Assembly (NCBI GenBank): GCA_937915045.1
Contig: CALDNM010000120.1
Location: forward strand, 1-19,188
DNA length: 19,188 nucleotides
Direction of reading: 5' to 3'
Source of the DNA: an uncultured Clostridia bacterium
GTDB taxonomy: Bacteria; Bacillota; Clostridia; Peptostreptococcales; Anaerovoracaceae
The notes beneath the pieces are model-generated. The model had not been told where the DNA came from, did no database searches, and worked only from the letters and a program-made list of their open reading frames with translations. The translations under genes were made by a program, and so were the position numbers. Shown in pieces: positions 15,613 to 19,188 of this stretch. Positions within the stretch are counted from its first letter, which is position 1. Each line of letters starts with the position of its first letter.

Positions 15613-17289
15613 ATGGAGTACAAATCGGATATCGAGATCGCTCAGGCCAATAAGATGGAAAAGATCAGCGTGATCGCGGAAAAAGCCGGCATCGATGAAA
15701 AATATGTCGAATATTACGGCAACTACAAAGCAAAGATCGATTATAACATTCTGAAGGACAAAGCTTCAGACCCGGACGGAAAACTCGTCCTCGTTACTGC
15801 TATTACTCCTACTCCTGCCGGAGAGGGCAAAACTACGACTACTGTAGGTCTGGCGGACGGACTGCAGCTTATGGGCAAAAATGTTTCGACTGCCCTGAGA
15901 GAGCCTTCTCTCGGGCCTGTATTTGGTATCAAAGGCGGAGCTGCCGGCGGCGGATACGCTCAGGTAGTACCTATGGAAGACATCAATCTCCACTTTACAG
16001 GCGATATGCACGCTATCGGGACAGCGAACAACCTCCTGGCGGCGATGATCGACAATCATATCAATCACGGAAATGAACTCAATATAGACACGAGAAAGAT
16101 CACATGGAAGAGATGTGTGGACATGAATGACCGCCAGCTCAGATATATCGTGGACGGACTCAGAGGAAAAGCAAACGGTACTCCTAGAGAAGACGGTTAT
16201 GACATCACAGTAGCGAGCGAGATCATGGCGATCCTCTGCCTCGCGTCTGACATCGACGACCTCAAGGCGAGATTCGCGAGAATAGTCGTTGGATATACAT
16301 ACGACGACGAGCCTGTCACAGCAGGACAGCTCCACGCTGAAGGCGCGATGACAGCTCTTATGAAAGACGCGCTCAAGCCAAACCTCGTACAGACGCTTGA
16401 GCACTGCCCGGCATTCGTACACGGCGGACCTTTTGCGAACATAGCGCATGGCTGCAACTCGATAATGGCTACAAGGCTTTCGATGAAGATGAGCGATTAC
16501 ACTATCACTGAGGCAGGATTCGGTGCTGACCTCGGAGCTGAAAAGTTCCTCGATATCAAGTGCCGTATGGCCGGACTCAAGCCGGACGCTGTCGTAGTAG
16601 TAGCTACAGTCAGAGCGCTCAAGCATCACGGAGGAGTCGCTAAGGACAAACTCAATGAAGAAAACCTTGAAGCTCTTGAAAAGGGACTTCCGAACCTGCT
16701 GCAGCATGTCAAGAACATGACGGAAGTATATAAGCTTCCTACAGTAGTAGCTATCAACGCGTTCCCTACAGATACAAAGGCTGAGCTCGACCTCGTCGAG
16801 AAGAAGTGCAATGACCTCGGAGTCAATGTTGCTCTCAGTGAAGTATGGGAAAAAGGCGGAGAAGGCGGAGTCGCTCTCGGCAAGGAAGTCGTAAGACTTT
16901 GCGAAGAACCAAATGATTTCACATTCTCATATGACGTGAACGACAGCATAGAGAAGAAACTTACTGATCTGGCTCAGAAAGTATATCACGCGAAGGATGT
17001 CGCGTTCACAAAGGAAGCTCTCAAGCAGAAAAAGCAGCTCAAGGATCTCGGATTCGGAAACATGCCTATCTGCGTAGCAAAGACACAATACAGCTTCTCG
17101 GACGATCCGACACTTCTCGGCGCGCCTGAAGGATTCACACTTACAGTCAGGAACCTGAAAGTCAGCGCTGGAGCGGGATTCATCGTTGCTCTTACAGGAG
17201 ACATCATGACTATGCCTGGCCTGCCAAAGAGACCTGCAGCTGAAAAGATCGATGTGGACAGCACGGGTAAGATCTCAGGATTGTTCTAA
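15613..17289 (+). CDS. fhs: Formate-tetrahydrofolate ligase
   Basis: Joins formate to THF with ATP to form 10-formyl-THF; in fermenters it can also run backwards to make ATP from formyl-THF. The 558-residue length is typical. The ATP-binding P-loop is at 65-75 (TPTPAGEGKTT), followed by the family stretches LREPSLGPVFGIKGGAAGGG, HFTGDMHAI and FANIAHGCNS. Near the C-terminus are TGDIMTMPGLPKRPAAEKIDVD and a final GLF, both usual for the enzyme. AAGGAG at 15597-15602 precedes the start. It is the first gene of a three-gene operon with fchA and folD, which carry the next two steps. A divergent LysR gene lies 277 bp upstream. Confidence 0.97.
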   Translation: MEYKSDIEIAQANKMEKISVIAEKAGIDEKYVEYYGNYKAKIDYNILKDKASDPDGKLVLVTAITPTPAGEGKTTTTVGLADGLQLMGKNVSTALREPSLGPVFGIKGGAAGGGYAQVVPMEDINLHFTGDMHAIGTANNLLAAMIDNHINHGNELNIDTRKITWKRCVDMNDRQLRYIVDGLRGKANGTPREDGYDITVASEIMAILCLASDIDDLKARFARIVVGYTYDDEPVTAGQLHAEGAMTALMKDALKPNLVQTLEHCPAFVHGGPFANIAHGCNSIMATRLSMKMSDYTITEAGFGADLGAEKFLDIKCRMAGLKPDAVVVVATVRALKHHGGVAKDKLNEENLEALEKGLPNLLQHVKNMTEVYKLPTVVAINAFPTDTKAELDLVEKKCNDLGVNVALSEVWEKGGEGGVALGKEVVRLCEEPNDFTFSYDVNDSIEKKLTDLAQKVYHAKDVAFTKEALKQKKQLKDLGFGNMPICVAKTQYSFSDDPTLLGAPEGFTLTVRNLKVSAGAGFIVALTGDIMTMPGLPKRPAAEKIDVDSTGKISGLF

Positions 17290-17299
17290 GGAGGCATTT

Positions 17300-17926
17300 A
17301 TGTCATTTACTGAAAAAAGCTGCGAGGATTTCGTAAAAGTCCTTGCTTCGAAAGAGCCTGTACCGGGCGGCGGCGGAGCATCTGCTCTCGTCGGCGCTAT
17401 CGGGACGGCACTTGGAAATATGGTCGGATCTCTTACGGTCGGCAAGAAAAAATACGCCGATGTCGAAGGTGAAATGATCGAACTCAAAAAGAAAGCGGAT
17501 ATCCTTCAGGATGAGCTGATCACTCTCGTCGGGAAAGACGCGGAAGTGTTCGAGCCTCTCTCGAAAGCTTACGGCATGCCGAAAGACACTCCTGAGCAGA
17601 TCGCGGAGAAAGAGGCAGTAATGGCAAGGTGCCTCACCGCGGCGTGCGGTGTCCCGCTTGAGATAATGGAAAAGGCGTGCGAAGGTATCAAGCTCGCGAA
17701 GGAATTCGCGGACAAGGGGAGCAAGCTCGCTCTCTCAGATGCCGGCGTAAGCGCAATAATGCTTAAATCCGCCCTCCAGGGAGCAAGCCTGAACGTGTTC
17801 ATAAACACTTCCTCGATGAAGGACAGAAAAGAAGCTGAGGCTGATGAGAAAAAGGCGAACGATATGCTGGACAAGTATACGAGAATGGCCGATGAAGTTT
17901 TCACAAGCGTCAGAGAAAGGCTGTAG
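17300..17926 (+). CDS. fchA: Methenyltetrahydrofolate cyclohydrolase (FchA; cyclodeaminase/cyclohydrolase family)
   Basis: A 208-residue protein of the formiminotransferase-cyclodeaminase C-terminal family, largely helical. The conserved VPGGGGASALVGAIGTALGNMV (starting near residue 21) and the Lys-rich helix that follows mark the family. In fhs-linked operons of anaerobes such proteins convert 5,10-methenyl-THF to and from 10-formyl-THF, while in histidine degradation relatives act on formimino-THF. The operon position between fhs and folD favours the cyclohydrolase role, and the downstream FolD seems to lack that activity. AAGGAGG at 17288-17294 overlaps the fhs stop codon and sets the ATG at 17300; the frame is open further upstream, but that part lies inside fhs. 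folD begins 4 bp after the stop. Confidence 0.88.
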   Translation: MSFTEKSCEDFVKVLASKEPVPGGGGASALVGAIGTALGNMVGSLTVGKKKYADVEGEMIELKKKADILQDELITLVGKDAEVFEPLSKAYGMPKDTPEQIAEKEAVMARCLTAACGVPLEIMEKACEGIKLAKEFADKGSKLALSDAGVSAIMLKSALQGASLNVFINTSSMKDRKEAEADEKKANDMLDKYTRMADEVFTSVRERL

Positions 17927-17930
17927 CTCG

Positions 17931-18779
17931 ATGGCGAAAGTATTAAAAGGAAAAGAAGTCGTGGACGCTCTCAATGAAGAGCTTCGCGGCGAGATAGAAA
18001 AAATGAGCGCGAAGGGCGTTTACCCGACTCTGGGCATACTCCGTGTCGGTGAGAAGCCGGACGATATGGCCTATGAAAGAGGCGCGATGAAGCGCGCTGA
18101 AAAGGTCGGTGTCGCTGTCAAAAACTATATCTTCCCTGAAGATATTTCGGAAGAGGAGCTGCTCGGAAAGGTCGAAGAGATCAATAACGACAGCAGCGTA
18201 CACGGGGTGCTTATACTACGTCCTCTGCCGAAGACTATAAACGATGAGAAGATCAGGAACGCTCTTGCTCCGGAAAAGGATATAGATGGTATCACAGATA
18301 AATCGTCTGTTGGAGTTTACAGCGGAACGGATATTGGATATCCTCCGTGTACTGCTGAGGCATGCATAGAGATACTGAAGCATTTCGGCGTTGAGACAAG
18401 AGGCAGCAATGCTGTCGTCATAGGCAGGAGCCTTGTCATAGGCAAGCCTGTCGCAATGATGCTCATAAAGGGCAACGCTACCGTTACGACATGCCACACG
18501 AAGACTGTGGATATGCCGTCGGTATGCCGTGGCGCGGATATCCTGATCGCGGCTGCGGGACAGAAGCAGATGGTCACGAAGGATTATATGAATCCGGATC
18601 AGGTGATCATCGATGTAGGTATAAATGTAGGAGATGACGGTAAACTCTGCGGAGACGTCGTTTCTGAAGACGCTGAGGCATGTGCTAAGGCGTATACGCC
18701 TGTTCCGGGAGGAGTGGGCACGGTGACGACGAGTTTTCTTATGAAGCACACTGTCGAAGCCGCTAAAAAGACGATATAG
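17931..18779 (+). CDS. folD: Methylenetetrahydrofolate dehydrogenase FolD, probably dehydrogenase only
   Basis: Oxidises 5,10-methylene-THF to methenyl-THF with NAD(P)+, or the reverse. The 282-residue protein keeps the FolD frame: PPCTAEACIEIL, the dinucleotide-binding VVIGRSLVIGKPVAMML, VIDVGIN and the signature PVPGGVGTVTTSFL. Tyr48 and Asp119 (KDIDG) match the conserved Tyr52 and Asp of the folate site. However, in ungapped alignment with E. coli FolD, the position of catalytic Lys56 is Ala52 (codon 18084-18086) and that of Gln100 is Leu96 (codon 18216-18218). In the human bifunctional enzyme those two residues are needed for cyclohydrolase activity, so I expect dehydrogenase activity only, with FchA supplying the other step. 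The ATG at 17931 gives the normal N-terminus (MAKVLKGKEV); GAAAGG at 17915-17920 is a modest ribosome binding site, and coupling to fchA is likely. Confidence 0.93.
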   Translation: MAKVLKGKEVVDALNEELRGEIEKMSAKGVYPTLGILRVGEKPDDMAYERGAMKRAEKVGVAVKNYIFPEDISEEELLGKVEEINNDSSVHGVLILRPLPKTINDEKIRNALAPEKDIDGITDKSSVGVYSGTDIGYPPCTAEACIEILKHFGVETRGSNAVVIGRSLVIGKPVAMMLIKGNATVTTCHTKTVDMPSVCRGADILIAAAGQKQMVTKDYMNPDQVIIDVGINVGDDGKLCGDVVSEDAEACAKAYTPVPGGVGTVTTSFLMKHTVEAAKKTI

Positions 18780-18805
18780 GTTTTTACATATATCACGACG
18801 TACAG

Positions 18806-18843
18806 AAAAAACAGACTGACGAATGATCGTCAGTCTGTTTTTT
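18806..18843. terminator. Bidirectional terminator between folD and the tRNA cluster
   Basis: Perfect 17-bp inverted repeat (18806-18822 with 18827-18843), core ACAGACTGACGA, a 4-base loop ATGA, and A and T runs on the outer ends. It can end the folD transcript and, from the other side, the minus-strand tRNA transcript. Confidence 0.93.
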
Positions 18844-18848
18844 CATAT

Positions 18849-18923
18849 TGGCTAGGGTAGCAGGATTCGAACCTGCGCATGATGGAATCAGAATCCACTG
18901 CCTTACCACTTGGCTATACCCCA
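18849..18923 (-). tRNA. tRNA-Gln(CUG)
   Basis: Complete cloverleaf on the minus strand with encoded CCA (18851-18849). Acceptor TGGGGTA pairs with TACCCTA (one G-U pair). D stem GCC/GGC, anticodon stem GTGGA/TCCAT with loop TTCTGAT, anticodon CTG; T stem GCAGG/CCTGC with loop TTCGAAT. The 5' body matches typical tRNA-Gln. It is the last gene of the cluster, five bases from tRNA-Cys. Confidence 0.93.
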
Positions 18924-18928
18924 ATATA

Positions 18929-19002
18929 TGGAGGCGACACCCAGACTCGAACTGGGGATAGAGGTTTTGCAGACCTTTGCCTTACCACTTGGCTATGTCG
19001 CC
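18929..19002 (-). tRNA. tRNA-Cys(GCA)
   Basis: Complete minus-strand cloverleaf with encoded CCA and discriminator T (U73), the main tRNA-Cys identity base. Acceptor GGCGACA pairs with TGTCGCC, T stem CCCAG with CTGGG. The anticodon loop CTGCAAA gives GCA. The first anticodon-stem pair is A27-C43, a mismatch. The D-arm sequence is identical to that of the neighbouring tRNA-Gln over 19 bases. Confidence 0.93.
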
Positions 19003-19025
19003 ATATGTTGGTCATGTTATTTATA

Positions 19026-19102
19026 TGGGGTGGGTAGTGGGGTTCGAACCCACGCATGACGGAACCACAACCCGTTGTCTTAACCACTTGACTATACCCA
19101 CC
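19026..19102 (-). tRNA. tRNA-His(GUG)
   Basis: Complete minus-strand cloverleaf with encoded CCA. Acceptor GTGGGTA pairs with TACCCAC. An extra 5' G (G-1, at 19102) faces C73, the hallmark of tRNA-His. The anticodon loop TTGTGGT gives GTG; T stem GTGGG pairs with CCCAC. Confidence 0.94.
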
Positions 19103-19138
19103 ACAGCATTTTCATACCAGTGGCTCATAAATCAAAAT

Positions 19139-19188
19139 TGGCGATCCGAACCGGGTTCGAACCGGTGACCTCCAGCGTGACAGGCTGG
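19139..19188 (-). tRNA. tRNA-Asp(GUC), 3' part only, cut by window edge
   Basis: The window ends inside this minus-strand tRNA. Visible are the anticodon stem-loop (CCAGC, loop CTGTCAC with anticodon GTC, GCTGG), T stem ACCGG/CCGGT with TTCGAAC, the 3' acceptor strand TCGGATC, G73 (the Asp identity base) and encoded CCA. The D arm and 5' acceptor strand lie beyond 19188. Confidence 0.88.

Noticed and set aside
15766..16707. 313-codon minus-strand open frame inside fhs
   Set aside because: It lies wholly antisense to an intact, well-conserved fhs; composition (Arg, Ser, Val, Cys rich) is that of a shadow frame, with no family motif.
18216..18749. 177-codon minus-strand open frame inside folD
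   Set aside because: Shadow of the conserved folD nucleotide-binding region; no family resemblance.
18899..18996. 19-bp direct repeat (18899-18917 and 18978-18996)
   Set aside because: Explained by the identical D arms of tRNA-Gln and tRNA-Cys, not a mobile or recombination repeat.
18977..19168. Plus-strand 63-codon open frame across the tRNA cluster
   Set aside because: It is antisense to tRNA-Cys, tRNA-His and tRNA-Asp; the peptide (for example VVGFEPTHDGTTTRC) is the well-known false translation of tRNA genes.

Overview
The window looks like a housekeeping and central-metabolism stretch of an anaerobic, amino-acid-fermenting member of the Clostridia. Several features point that way: a single-chain pyruvate:ferredoxin oxidoreductase, an iron-sulfur two-subunit L-serine dehydratase, formate-tetrahydrofolate ligase with a separate FchA-type cyclohydrolase, strong AGGAGG-type ribosome binding sites, sigma-A-like promoters, and protein sequences of clostridial type. 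GC content is moderate by eye. A family such as Anaerovoracaceae (old Family XIII) would fit, but that is only a guess. I see no phage, transposon, CRISPR, rRNA or plasmid genes.

Layout, left to right. (1) 41-2174, plus strand: pduL, sdaAB, sdaAA, a tight operon for serine deamination and acyl-phosphate formation, closed by a terminator at 2212-2240. (2) 2395-8534, plus strand: a sigma-A-like promoter, then PFOR (nifJ), a butyryl-CoA:acetate CoA-transferase-like enzyme and a class I/II aminotransferase, closed by a perfect bidirectional terminator. (3) 8619-9332, minus strand: an XRE-type regulator with an unrecognised C-terminal domain, divergent from pepT-ansA (9524-11769), which overlap by four bases. 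(4) 11849-12751: a YitT/DUF2179 membrane protein whose ribosome binding site directly follows a terminator-like hairpin. (5) 12996-14491: a LysR regulator followed by 5-formyl-THF cyclo-ligase. (6) 14457-15335, minus strand: a second, paralogous LysR regulator, divergent from fhs-fchA-folD (15613-18779), a folate one-carbon operon closed by a 17-bp perfect hairpin. (7) 18849 to the window end, minus strand: a tRNA cluster, read in transcription order as Asp (partial), His, Cys, Gln.

The genes fit one metabolic picture. Peptides and asparagine are broken down by PepT and AnsA, serine goes to pyruvate (SdaA), and pyruvate goes to acetyl-CoA (PFOR). Acetyl- or other acyl-CoA is then handled by PduL and the CoA-transferase. 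Formate and THF one-carbon units are interconverted by Fhs, FchA and FolD, with the cyclo-ligase salvaging 5-formyl-THF.

The most interesting sequence-level point is in FolD. Two residues needed for cyclohydrolase activity in bifunctional FolD enzymes (equivalents of Lys56 and Gln100) are Ala52 and Leu96 here. A separate cyclohydrolase-family gene sits immediately upstream, so the two activities appear to be split between proteins. I did not find a convincing undescribed system. The XRE regulator's C-terminal domain and the paired LysR regulators around the folate genes are the least explained parts.
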